DNA of 24,086 bases, taken from Candidatus Helarchaeota archaeon (GTDB lineage: Archaea; Asgardarchaeota; Lokiarchaeia; Helarchaeales; HEL-GB-A). The notes beneath the pieces were generated by a model. The model ran no database searches and had not been told where the DNA came from. It saw only the letters and a program-made list of their open reading frames with translations. Positions 6,628 to 14,382 of this stretch are shown here, piece by piece; the first letter of the stretch is position 1, and each line of letters begins with the position of its first letter. The stretch spans positions 1 through 24,086 of the forward strand of contig JAEOSY010000648.1 of the NCBI GenBank assembly GCA_016840125.1. Direction: 5' to 3'. Made by a program: the position numbers and the translations under genes.

Positions 6628-7845
6628 TTGACATCAAATGAATTTGGGTTAGTTTTTACTCCTGCTAATATAGGTACTGTTGAAATTCCAAATCGATTGG
6701 TTCGATCAGCCACTCATGACTGTCGTGCGACCGAAGATGGATTCGTTACAGATGCATTGGTTAAAGTATATGAACGATTAGCGCGCGGTGGCGTAGGACT
6801 CACCATATCGGGCATGAGCATGGTCAGGGAGGATGGAAATCAAACCGCAAAGATGCTGGGGAATTATACTGATGATCATCTCGATGGGCTGACCCGACTT
6901 GCGGGAATGTACCATGATATTGTTCAAGAAACCGGGAATAAATCTAAGTTTTTTTTACAGATAGGACATTGCGGACGTCAAAGCTCCCCACATGGTTATG
7001 CTGGAGAAATTGTATCCTCGTCCCCAACTGAAAATCGGGCAACCCATACAATAGCTAAAGCCCTGACCATTGATGAGATTTCTGATATGGCACTATGCTT
7101 TGCGGAGGCAGCGAAACGTGCCAAAGTTGCGGGGTTCGATGGGGTACAATTCCATGGGGCACATGGGTACCTAATTACTCAGTTTTACTCACCGTTCATG
7201 AATAAACGAACCGATGAATATGGTGGGATTCCTGAAAGGAGAGCTAAATTTGTCTTGCAGTTATTAGAAGAATGTCGGAAGAAGGTCGGCAATCAATTTC
7301 CTATATGTCTGAAAATGAATGGATCCGATAGGATTGCAGGGGGATTGGAAGTAAATGAAGCTTCGCAACTCGCAACGATTTTTGGGAGAGCAGGGTTTGA
7401 CGCCCTTGAGATTTCAGCATATATATGGGAGTGCATCATTTTTGATAAGCCAAAATCTGTACCCCCTGAGTCACAGCGGAAAGTCCGGGAACGCAACATG
7501 GAGGGGTATAACCTTGAGCTTGCCAAACGAATAAAGAGTATTTTAGTAGAGGAAGTAGATAGGAAGGTTCCAGTAATGCTTGTTGGTGGATTATACCATT
7601 ATGAAACCATCCGATCTATCTTAAGTGAAACACCCATTGAATTTTGCGCGCTTAGCCGCCCCTTAATAAGCCAGCCCAATTTACCCAATCTTTGGAAGAA
7701 AGGTCCACCCTTCCCAGAAGCTGAGTGCGTACATTGCAATCTTTGCAGTAATGAATTTCTAACTCGTGGTGGAAAGAGTGTCGGAGTTCGTTGTGTCTGG
7801 AAAGAAAAAAAACGGAAGAGGAAAAAACAGAAATCTGGTTCGTAA
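6628..7845 (+). CDS. NADH:flavin oxidoreductase, old yellow enzyme family, with Fe-S motif
   Basis: The 405-residue product begins with the FMN-barrel entry of the family (FGLVFTPANIGTVEIPNRLV) and carries the active-site stretch FHGAHGYLITQFYSP (His176 and His179) followed by NKRTDEYGG. Cysteines C367, C370, C373 and C389 near the C-terminus mirror the [4Fe-4S] site of 2,4-dienoyl-CoA reductase and trimethylamine dehydrogenase, though the spacing (x2, x2, x15) differs. The FAD/NAD(P)H domain of those roughly 650-residue enzymes is absent, so electrons would have to come from another protein. The chain ends in a lysine/arginine-rich tail. The likely role is reduction of an activated C=C bond, possibly an enoyl-CoA. 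The start is TTG at 6628: no in-frame ATG exists before the conserved N-terminus. Confidence 0.85.
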   Translation: MTSNEFGLVFTPANIGTVEIPNRLVRSATHDCRATEDGFVTDALVKVYERLARGGVGLTISGMSMVREDGNQTAKMLGNYTDDHLDGLTRLAGMYHDIVQETGNKSKFFLQIGHCGRQSSPHGYAGEIVSSSPTENRATHTIAKALTIDEISDMALCFAEAAKRAKVAGFDGVQFHGAHGYLITQFYSPFMNKRTDEYGGIPERRAKFVLQLLEECRKKVGNQFPICLKMNGSDRIAGGLEVNEASQLATIFGRAGFDALEISAYIWECIIFDKPKSVPPESQRKVRERNMEGYNLELAKRIKSILVEEVDRKVPVMLVGGLYHYETIRSILSETPIEFCALSRPLISQPNLPNLWKKGPPFPEAECVHCNLCSNEFLTRGGKSVGVRCVWKEKKRKRKKQKSGS

Positions 7846-7932
7846 ATTCAAGAATTGCTTCTAACTTTTTATATGATTACACGGTTTTATTCACAGAAAT
7901 ACCCATATTAAATCTATACTTTAGTGAGGTTA

Positions 7933-9750
7933 ATGGATCCCCAGCATACAGATTCGATGGAGTTTACCCCCAAGAAGGATCCATATAAGAAAGCAAGGCA
8001 GAAGGGCGAAGGTCTGTGGATAATAGCTCATATCCTTAGTGGATTTAACAAATTTTTATTTATTCTTACCATAATTACTACAGCTTTTGCTTCAATTCTC
8101 GCGTCATGGATCATTGTTATAATCGGAGAATTGATTGATACCATTGCATTAGGATCTGCAACCACCCAATCACTGCTATCTACGTCATTGTTTATTCTTT
8201 TCCTAGGAATCTTTACACCTATTGTATACTTGGCGAATAGTTTAATCCGCGAGATCTTGGCACAACGATTGGAACGGGATGCCCGTAAAGAATTTTTTGG
8301 GTCCCTCCTTGGAAAAAGCCAGTCTTTTCATGATCTACAAAGAATTGGAGATCTTATGGCTCGTGCTACAAATGATGTTCGAATGTTGAACTGGCTTATA
8401 AGCCCTGCATTATCTTTAATAATTAGTGCTTTTACAAATCTGATAGTCCCGATTGTTTTTATTGTTCTGTTATATCCAACCGAGTTAGTAATTGCACCAA
8501 TAATCTTCATAATCCTATTCTTAATATCCTTACGAGATTTCAATAAGAAAATGGGGGCTGTAACCACAAAACTACGGAATGAATTTGGGAACATGAATGC
8601 AACACTAAATGAAACTCTTTCGGGCATAGAAGTTGTGAAGGCTAGTACATTGGAAGATCGTGAATTGAAGAAATATCTAACAAATGCAGGAAGTTATCGG
8701 GATGCATACGCGGAACGAGGGATCATTCAAGCTAAATATATCCCCCTTCTATTATTAGCAGTAACAATTACAATTGGTTTTGCTCATTCAATAATCTTAT
8801 ACCCGGGATCGATAGGTATTGGTGAAATTATTGCATATATTGGATTACTTACTCAGCTACGCTTTCCAACCTTCATTTCTATATTTGTATTTGCGATTGT
8901 CCGGCTTGCCATTTCTGGTGCCAAACGTCTGATTGAAATTATGAATCGGGAAACTGAAATTGATGAAAATCTTGAAGGTATTGAGCACTCTATTACGGGG
9001 AACGTAGCTTTGGAGGATGTTAATTTTACATATCCAAATTCTGAGAATCCCGTATTACGGAATATTTCGTTTCAAATAAAAGCAGGTCAAACCGTGGCAA
9101 TCGTGGGCACAACGGGATCAGGGAAGACCACCCTCACAAAATTATTATCCCGCTTATATGACGTTACTGAGGGAAGAATACTAATCGATGGAATAGATAT
9201 TCGTGATTATTCTTTGAAATCATTGAGAGCACAAATATCTTACATTGAACAAGATATTTTCCTGTTCTCCAATTCGATATTCGAAAATATTTCATTTGGA
9301 AGAGCCTCCTCCTTAGAAGAAGTGATGCAAGTCGCGAACCAAGCACAAGCCCATGATTTTATAAATCAACTACCCGATAAATATTATTCAACGGTAGGGG
9401 AACGAGGAGTACAATTAAGTGGAGGAGAAAGACAACGAATAGCTCTTGCACGTGCTTTTTTAACAGCCCCTCCAATTCTTGTGCTCGATGATTCAACTTC
9501 AGCAATCGATTCCCAGACCGAGGATAAAATTCAACAAGCTATGAATGAGATTCGGAAAGGTAGGACCACATTTCTAATCACCCATCGTTTGAGTCAAATT
9601 CGCTGGGCAGACCTCATATTAGTACTTAGAAAAGGGAATATAGTATCTAAAGGCACTCATGAAGAACTTTTAAAAACTTCAGACGAGTATCGGAAAATAT
9701 TTGTCAAAAGGTTCGATGTAGATATCGAAAAACTGAAGGGGGAATTCTAA
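7933..9750 (+). CDS. Heterodimeric ABC exporter, subunit 1 (degenerate-site half)
   Basis: A full type-I exporter half: six membrane helices in the first 340 residues, then an ATPase domain. Counting from GTG 7924, Walker A GTTGSGKTT lies near residue 395, signature LSGGERQ near 498 and Walker B ILVLDDSTSAID near 518-529, with the switch histidine in ITHRLS. Aspartate replaces the catalytic glutamate after Walker B, so the ATP site built on this subunit should hydrolyse poorly, as in TM287, BmrC and LmrC. Its canonical LSGGE serves the partner's site. The gene overlaps the next by one base (TAATG), a clear pair. The substrate is unknown (drugs, lipids or peptides). Start uncertain: GTG 7924, ATG 7933 or ATG 7957; GAGGT lies immediately before 7933. 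Confidence 0.93.
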   Translation: MDPQHTDSMEFTPKKDPYKKARQKGEGLWIIAHILSGFNKFLFILTIITTAFASILASWIIVIIGELIDTIALGSATTQSLLSTSLFILFLGIFTPIVYLANSLIREILAQRLERDARKEFFGSLLGKSQSFHDLQRIGDLMARATNDVRMLNWLISPALSLIISAFTNLIVPIVFIVLLYPTELVIAPIIFIILFLISLRDFNKKMGAVTTKLRNEFGNMNATLNETLSGIEVVKASTLEDRELKKYLTNAGSYRDAYAERGIIQAKYIPLLLLAVTITIGFAHSIILYPGSIGIGEIIAYIGLLTQLRFPTFISIFVFAIVRLAISGAKRLIEIMNRETEIDENLEGIEHSITGNVALEDVNFTYPNSENPVLRNISFQIKAGQTVAIVGTTGSGKTTLTKLLSRLYDVTEGRILIDGIDIRDYSLKSLRAQISYIEQDIFLFSNSIFENISFGRASSLEEVMQVANQAQAHDFINQLPDKYYSTVGERGVQLSGGERQRIALARAFLTAPPILVLDDSTSAIDSQTEDKIQQAMNEIRKGRTTFLITHRLSQIRWADLILVLRKGNIVSKGTHEELLKTSDEYRKIFVKRFDVDIEKLKGEF

Positions 9751-11564
9751 TGGCGTGGTATGGATTAGAAGCGGAGGAATATGATCGGATCTACAAAGAT
9801 CGGGCATTATATCGCCGTATCTTCTCCTATTTCCGACCGCATGTGAAGCCAATGGTAATCGTTGTCATCTTTCTGACTTTATATTCCCTCGCAAATGCAT
9901 TCGTTCCTATTCTATCAAGAGAAGTAATTAATACTTTAGAGACAACGAGTGATCCGACATATCTTATACTAATGCTCTCAATAATATTTGCCTTTAACGT
10001 GCTTTCGTTCGTTTTCAATTTCTTTCGGCAAAAGTATGCAGCTCAGACAATAGCGGATGTGGTGCTTGATTTAAGAGAGGATGCAACAAATGCGGCGTTC
10101 AATCGGGATCTTTCATTTTATGACCAAAATCCCACCGGTAAAATCGTCAGTCGGATAAATACAGACAGTCGAGATTTTGGCGATGGTGTTGATCTAACGG
10201 TACAATTTTTCTCATCGGTCCTGGTTGTGATCTTCGTTGCATCGTACATGTTCACCATCAATTTGCTATTAACGTTAATATTTCTAACAATATTACCTAT
10301 TTTCTTTGTTGTTGCTATTGTGTTTCGAAAGGTCGCCCGCCGCGCCACTTTATCGGGGCAGCGTGCTCTTGCAGAAGTCAATTCTCTTGTGCAGGAATCC
10401 CTTTCTGGTATTCAAATTGCCAAAACTTTTCGGGAAGAAGGGAAATTATATGAGAATTTCAATGAAATAAACGAAAAGGCGTATAAGGTAAATTTACGGA
10501 GAGGCTTCGTCATGAATTTTGTATTTCCTTCTCTGAATATTGTCCAATATATCGTTCTAACCCTTCTCGTATATTATGGTGGTTCAGCTGCGCCTTTATT
10601 TGGCGGTACATTAAGTACTGGGGATTTATTTTTGTTTATCCAATCACTTTGGCTTCTATTCTTCCCATTATTCACTGTTGCCGCGTTTTGGCCCCAACTT
10701 CAAGCAGGGTTGTCTGCAGCAGAACGTATTTTTGCCATCATTGATACTCCACCACTGGTATTACAAAATAATAACATCCAACCATCACATCTACAAGGAG
10801 AAATTGAATTCAAGAATGTCACCTTTCAATACGATGAGAATTTAAAGGTACTCGAGAACTTTTCTTTGAAAATACGCCCAGGCGAGTCTATTGCTTTCGT
10901 TGGGCACACAGGAGCCGGTAAATCCACTATTGCAAAGCTACTAGCTCGTTTTTATGAATTTGAGAAGGGAGATATAATAATTGATGGGACTAGTATTCGA
11001 GATTTTGACTTGATTGAATATAGAAAGAGGATTGGTCTCATCCCACAGACCCCATTTCTATTTTATGACACCGTTGAGAATAATGTCAAGTTTAGTACCG
11101 AGGCGACCACAGATGAAGTGTTGCAGGCTCTCGATCAGGCTGGGGGGTCAGATTGGATTAATGATTTGGGAGCCAATGGATTAAATACAAACGTGGGAGA
11201 ACGAGGAAATTTATTGTCTGTTGGACAACGGCAATTAGTAGCACTAGCTAGGGTGTTACTTGAAGATCCCGCAATTGTAGTCTTAGATGAGGCAACCGCA
11301 TCAATTGACCCATTTACAGAAACGCGAATACAGGACGCACTTGAAAAAGTGCTGAAAGGGCGTACTTCAATTATAATAGCTCATCGACTCTGGACCGTTC
11401 GGAAAGTTGACCGCATCATTGTCTTAGATCATGGTAAAATTGTTGAGGTGGGAAACCATGACGAATTAATGGCGAAAGGCGGAGTCTATGCCAACCTCTA
11501 CAATACCTATTTTCGTCATCAGTCTTTGGAATATATCACTCGATCTAAAGATTTTAAAGCTTAA
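9750..11564 (+). CDS. Heterodimeric ABC exporter, subunit 2 (catalytic-site half)
   Basis: The 604-residue partner has six membrane helices up to about residue 325, then the ATPase domain: Walker A GHTGAGKST near 384, a changed signature LLSVGQRQ near 488 and a canonical Walker B IVVLDEATASID with the catalytic glutamate near 514, plus AHRLWTV for the switch histidine. LSVGQ replaces LSGGQ, and the first subunit has the mirrored defect (Asp for Glu, normal LSGGE). The pair should therefore form one active and one degenerate ATP site, as in TM287/288-type exporters. The start ATG overlaps the upstream stop (TAATG) and has a GGGGGA ribosome site 6-7 nt upstream. Confidence 0.94.
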   Translation: MAWYGLEAEEYDRIYKDRALYRRIFSYFRPHVKPMVIVVIFLTLYSLANAFVPILSREVINTLETTSDPTYLILMLSIIFAFNVLSFVFNFFRQKYAAQTIADVVLDLREDATNAAFNRDLSFYDQNPTGKIVSRINTDSRDFGDGVDLTVQFFSSVLVVIFVASYMFTINLLLTLIFLTILPIFFVVAIVFRKVARRATLSGQRALAEVNSLVQESLSGIQIAKTFREEGKLYENFNEINEKAYKVNLRRGFVMNFVFPSLNIVQYIVLTLLVYYGGSAAPLFGGTLSTGDLFLFIQSLWLLFFPLFTVAAFWPQLQAGLSAAERIFAIIDTPPLVLQNNNIQPSHLQGEIEFKNVTFQYDENLKVLENFSLKIRPGESIAFVGHTGAGKSTIAKLLARFYEFEKGDIIIDGTSIRDFDLIEYRKRIGLIPQTPFLFYDTVENNVKFSTEATTDEVLQALDQAGGSDWINDLGANGLNTNVGERGNLLSVGQRQLVALARVLLEDPAIVVLDEATASIDPFTETRIQDALEKVLKGRTSIIIAHRLWTVRKVDRIIVLDHGKIVEVGNHDELMAKGGVYANLYNTYFRHQSLEYITRSKDFKA

Positions 11565-11607
11565 TCTAATTCTAATCTATTATCAAATGATTGGGTTTGA
11601 TTAAACA

Positions 11608-12687
11608 ATGGTTGAATCTGACGAGCCTGAACACTCTGGTGTGCGTTTCGGCTTGAATCATGGTAGTAACTGTCCCTTTCTTAAGTTCAAGATTCCTGAC
11701 ATAGTGAAATCGTCCCTTTTGGCAGATGAACTAGGATACGATTCGATCTGGGTTATGGACCATTTGAATTGGACGCCGTTGAGTTCAAAGACCCAAATTC
11801 AAGATGCATTCATACTTTTAGGTAATTTAACCGCAAAGGTGAAAAATGCATCGCTAGGAACATGCGTGACAGACCCTCATCGACGACACCCCTCACAAAT
11901 TGCTCTTGCAGCTTTAACAATGCAAGATTTAACTGGAGGAAAGTTTATTTTAGGAATAGGAGCAGGTGAGGGGGCGAACCTTATCGATTTTGGTGTTCCT
12001 TGGAATAAACCAGTCACCCGATTGAAAGAAGCCTGTAGCATAATCAAGGGGTTATGGGGATCCACGCTTCGAAAACCCCTAGATTTTGATGGTGAGTTTT
12101 TTAAATTAAAAAATGCAGGTCTGCAATTTAAATTAGACGAACTACCCAAACTTTATGTTGGCGCAAATGGGCCAAAAACTATTCAATTAACTGGAGAAAT
12201 TGCTGATGGCTGGATTCCTACAAACTTACCCCCTGTTTTGTATAAAAAACAATTGAAAGTCTTAGAACAAAGTAGTCGCAGCTCTGAAATTGAAAAATGC
12301 ATTGAGCTCTGGATTTCGGTTTCAAAAGAAAATCCTGACTTCGCAAAGAAAGTAACACATGCTGTAGCTACGAACTTAATAGCCAGAAAGGAAACATTGG
12401 CTTTGCATGGTATTGACCTTCCCGAAGATTTAGATGTAAAAAAACATTTCGATGCACCCGTACGAGCTTTGGTCAAGCACCAATCTCATGTTGGGGTATA
12501 TATAAGCAAAAATGTTCCAGAAGAAATAATAGACAGTGTTGTATTGGGTGGTTCTCCATCTGAAGTTACCGAACAAGTTGATAAATTTGTTAAGGCAGGA
12601 GTTGAGCATTTCATCTTTGAATTTGTGGGCGACTACTTCAACTCGATGGAGCTTTTCGCCAAAGAGGTTATGCCGCATTTTAAATAA
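11608..12687 (+). CDS. Luciferase-like F420-dependent oxidoreductase, Mer-like
   Basis: The 359-residue product belongs to the bacterial-luciferase-like (LLM) TIM-barrel family. It shows the N-terminal ADELGYDSIWVMDHL block (about residues 38-52), the loop TDPHRRHPSQIALAALTMQDL, GGKFILGIGAGEG and a C-terminal regulator-like block (LGGSPSEVTEQVDKFVKAGVEHFIFE). These blocks match 5,10-methylenetetrahydromethanopterin reductase (Mer) and F420-dependent glucose-6-phosphate dehydrogenases. The GIGAGEG and TDPHRRHP motifs favour a Mer-like enzyme with F420 as hydride carrier, but many LLM proteins act on other substrates. The gene is followed after 9 nt by the DUF2099/Mmp8 gene, which strengthens an archaeal C1-pathway link. 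No clear ribosome site precedes the ATG. Confidence 0.8.
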   Translation: MVESDEPEHSGVRFGLNHGSNCPFLKFKIPDIVKSSLLADELGYDSIWVMDHLNWTPLSSKTQIQDAFILLGNLTAKVKNASLGTCVTDPHRRHPSQIALAALTMQDLTGGKFILGIGAGEGANLIDFGVPWNKPVTRLKEACSIIKGLWGSTLRKPLDFDGEFFKLKNAGLQFKLDELPKLYVGANGPKTIQLTGEIADGWIPTNLPPVLYKKQLKVLEQSSRSSEIEKCIELWISVSKENPDFAKKVTHAVATNLIARKETLALHGIDLPEDLDVKKHFDAPVRALVKHQSHVGVYISKNVPEEIIDSVVLGGSPSEVTEQVDKFVKAGVEHFIFEFVGDYFNSMELFAKEVMPHFK

Positions 12688-12696
12688 ATTTATGAG

Positions 12697-13569
12697 ATGT
12701 TCACTGTGAGTGGAAACGACAAGAAAGAAGATCGGCATGTGTGGGAAATCGGAAAAGGTGTGGTTATAATCAGCAATGGAAAAGTAATTTCTGTTTCAGA
12801 ACCACTCGTTAAATACTGTCCTATTCATGAGGCATGGATAGGCGCGAAAAGTCATGACATAAAATCCATCAGAAGACATACTCGATGGAAAATCAAAGAT
12901 TTTGGGATGTGTACACCAGAGCGCGTCATATTTACAAAAGTGAAAGGGATTGGATATGGTTGTAGTGAGACGTTTATGTCCGCCATGCAGCAGAATTTGG
13001 TGGACGCCGTTGTAATTCCCTGTGACGGGGCTGGAACTGTTGTTACTACTACCCCTGAAGTCACCCAAGGCATTGGTGGTCCCATGAATGCCCTTATTGA
13101 AACTACTCCCATCCCTGAAGTTATTACCCGAATTCAAGAGCGGGGTGCATTTATTTTAGATCCCAAAACGGCTTCAATAGATGTGATTGGGGGGGTAAAA
13201 CTCGCAATACAAAAGGGATTCAAGAAAGTTGGCGCTATTGTTGCGGGTCCTGAAGTAGAAGTCATAGATGTTCTGCGAAAATTGGAAAAAAAGAACAATG
13301 TTCAAGTTATAATATTTGTGGTCCACACAACAGGGGTAACTCCTGAAGATATGAAATATATTGCACAAGCAGATATGGCTCATGGATGCGCATCTAAAGC
13401 AATGCGGGAATATTTCGATACAAGAGCACGGAAAAAGTTCGGGTCCTTAATCCCTGCTTATGCGATATCTGAAATCGGTGAAAAATTATTAAATATTCGG
13501 GAGAAAGAGTGTTTGAAAACGCCAACTTATATAGTGGTTGGAGATCGTCCTCCACCAGATTTGATTTAA
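12697..13569 (+). CDS. DUF2099 family / methanogenesis marker protein 8
   Basis: The 290-residue product matches the DUF2099 family, annotated as methanogenesis marker protein 8: IKDFGMCTPERVI near residue 65, VIPCDGAGTVVTT near 105, TQGIGGPMNALIETTPIPE near 122, an Asp-Pro-Lys-Thr-Ala stretch near 152, FVVHTTGVTPED near 207 and a late HGCASKAMRE. The conserved cysteines (CTPE, PCDG, GCAS) are present. The biochemical role of the family is not known to me; it is tied to methyl-CoM reductase-using archaea by distribution. It follows the Mer-like gene by 9 nt, so they are probably cotranscribed and translationally linked. The start may be ATG 12697 or the in-frame GTG at 12706. Confidence 0.85.
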   Translation: MFTVSGNDKKEDRHVWEIGKGVVIISNGKVISVSEPLVKYCPIHEAWIGAKSHDIKSIRRHTRWKIKDFGMCTPERVIFTKVKGIGYGCSETFMSAMQQNLVDAVVIPCDGAGTVVTTTPEVTQGIGGPMNALIETTPIPEVITRIQERGAFILDPKTASIDVIGGVKLAIQKGFKKVGAIVAGPEVEVIDVLRKLEKKNNVQVIIFVVHTTGVTPEDMKYIAQADMAHGCASKAMREYFDTRARKKFGSLIPAYAISEIGEKLLNIREKECLKTPTYIVVGDRPPPDLI

Positions 13570-13576
13570 TTTCCTC

Positions 13577-14284
13577 TTATTCTAATTCTAATTCCGACAT
13601 ACAGCGGGGACATTTCTTCCCGGCAGCCTTTACCCATTGCATTATATGTTCATGATGTGCTACCGTCCCACAGTATTTGCACCGGACCAAATCAGGTGCA
13701 TCAAAATCAATGTCCTGATAACAAATGATACATTTCAATTGCCGTTTTTCTTGGTCATAGGGCATAACAATAAGATCTTTCTTTTCAGTGTCCAATTTCC
13801 CCACAATGTAGCCATCAAAGATAGCATCATTGATGATCTTTTCCAGCAAATCTAATGGAACATTCAAGTCACTGGATAATTCACTTAGTTTTACTCGTGC
13901 AAATTCTTCAGTATTATCAATTAGCCACTGGATAATGCGATCACGAGAGTTCTGAAAGAGGTTCGGATCTTGAGCAGCTTGAGTTTGTTCTAATTCACTC
14001 ACGGCAATTCCTAAATTCATATCAATAAGCGGATCCTCAATTAATCTTCCTGCAATTATCAAGGGTAGTACATCTAGTGCTACGCTTCCTTTTGATTCTC
14101 GGATAATTTGAACTAACATTTCATAAGTTTCTCGATACTTTTCCATATCCACCCATTCTTGTGGATAGTTCAAAATCTCAATCAAAACTTGCACTGCCTC
14201 TTGAAACCGCCCGGCACTTCGCATATTTCCTGCCTGATTCACAATTTCATTGACTAATTCGCGAACCTCAAAATAATCACTCAT
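13577..14284 (-). CDS. PCI-like winged-helix protein with C-terminal RING-like zinc domain
   Basis: The 235-residue soluble product has helical TPR-like repeats (about 1-100), a winged-helix stretch at about 110-175 (RVKLSELSSDLNVPLDLLEK, then INDAIFDGYIVGKLD) that resembles PCI modules of proteasome-lid and COP9 subunits, and a zinc domain. The eight ligands are C185-x2-C188, C202-x2-C205, H210-x2-H213 and C225-x2-C228 with a Trp at 217: a cross-brace C4-H2-C2 order like RING-CH/Nse1-type RINGs. A role as ubiquitin-ligase-like adaptor or scaffold is possible; no ubiquitin-system gene is in the window. I chose ATG 14284 because GAGAGGT lies 5 nt upstream; an in-frame ATG at 14365 would run into the promoter shared with the thiolase. 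Confidence 0.75.
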   Translation of the reverse strand: MSDYFEVRELVNEIVNQAGNMRSAGRFQEAVQVLIEILNYPQEWVDMEKYRETYEMLVQIIRESKGSVALDVLPLIIAGRLIEDPLIDMNLGIAVSELEQTQAAQDPNLFQNSRDRIIQWLIDNTEEFARVKLSELSSDLNVPLDLLEKIINDAIFDGYIVGKLDTEKKDLIVMPYDQEKRQLKCIICYQDIDFDAPDLVRCKYCGTVAHHEHIMQWVKAAGKKCPRCMSELELE

Positions 14285-14324
14285 TTTAAACCTCTCTACT
14301 GTGAGTTGATTTACGGTCTCAATA

Positions 14325-14361
14325 AAGGTTTTATGTATTTTGGAACTTGTTTGTATAACAA
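14325..14361. promoter_or_regulatory. Divergent promoter between the RING-like and thiolase genes
   Basis: On the plus strand TTGTATAAC at 14351-14359 is centred 27 nt before the thiolase ATG at 14383, which predicts a leaderless mRNA. On the minus strand AAATACATAA at about 14331-14340 is about 50 nt before the RING-like ATG and would leave room for its GAGAGGT ribosome site. Confidence 0.45.
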
Positions 14362-14382
14362 TCAAACTGAATGTGATGAATT

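Noticed and set aside
14285..14365. 27-residue N-terminal extension of the RING-like protein
   Set aside because: It would cover the divergent promoter and has no ribosome site, whereas ATG 14284 has GAGAGGT 5 nt upstream.
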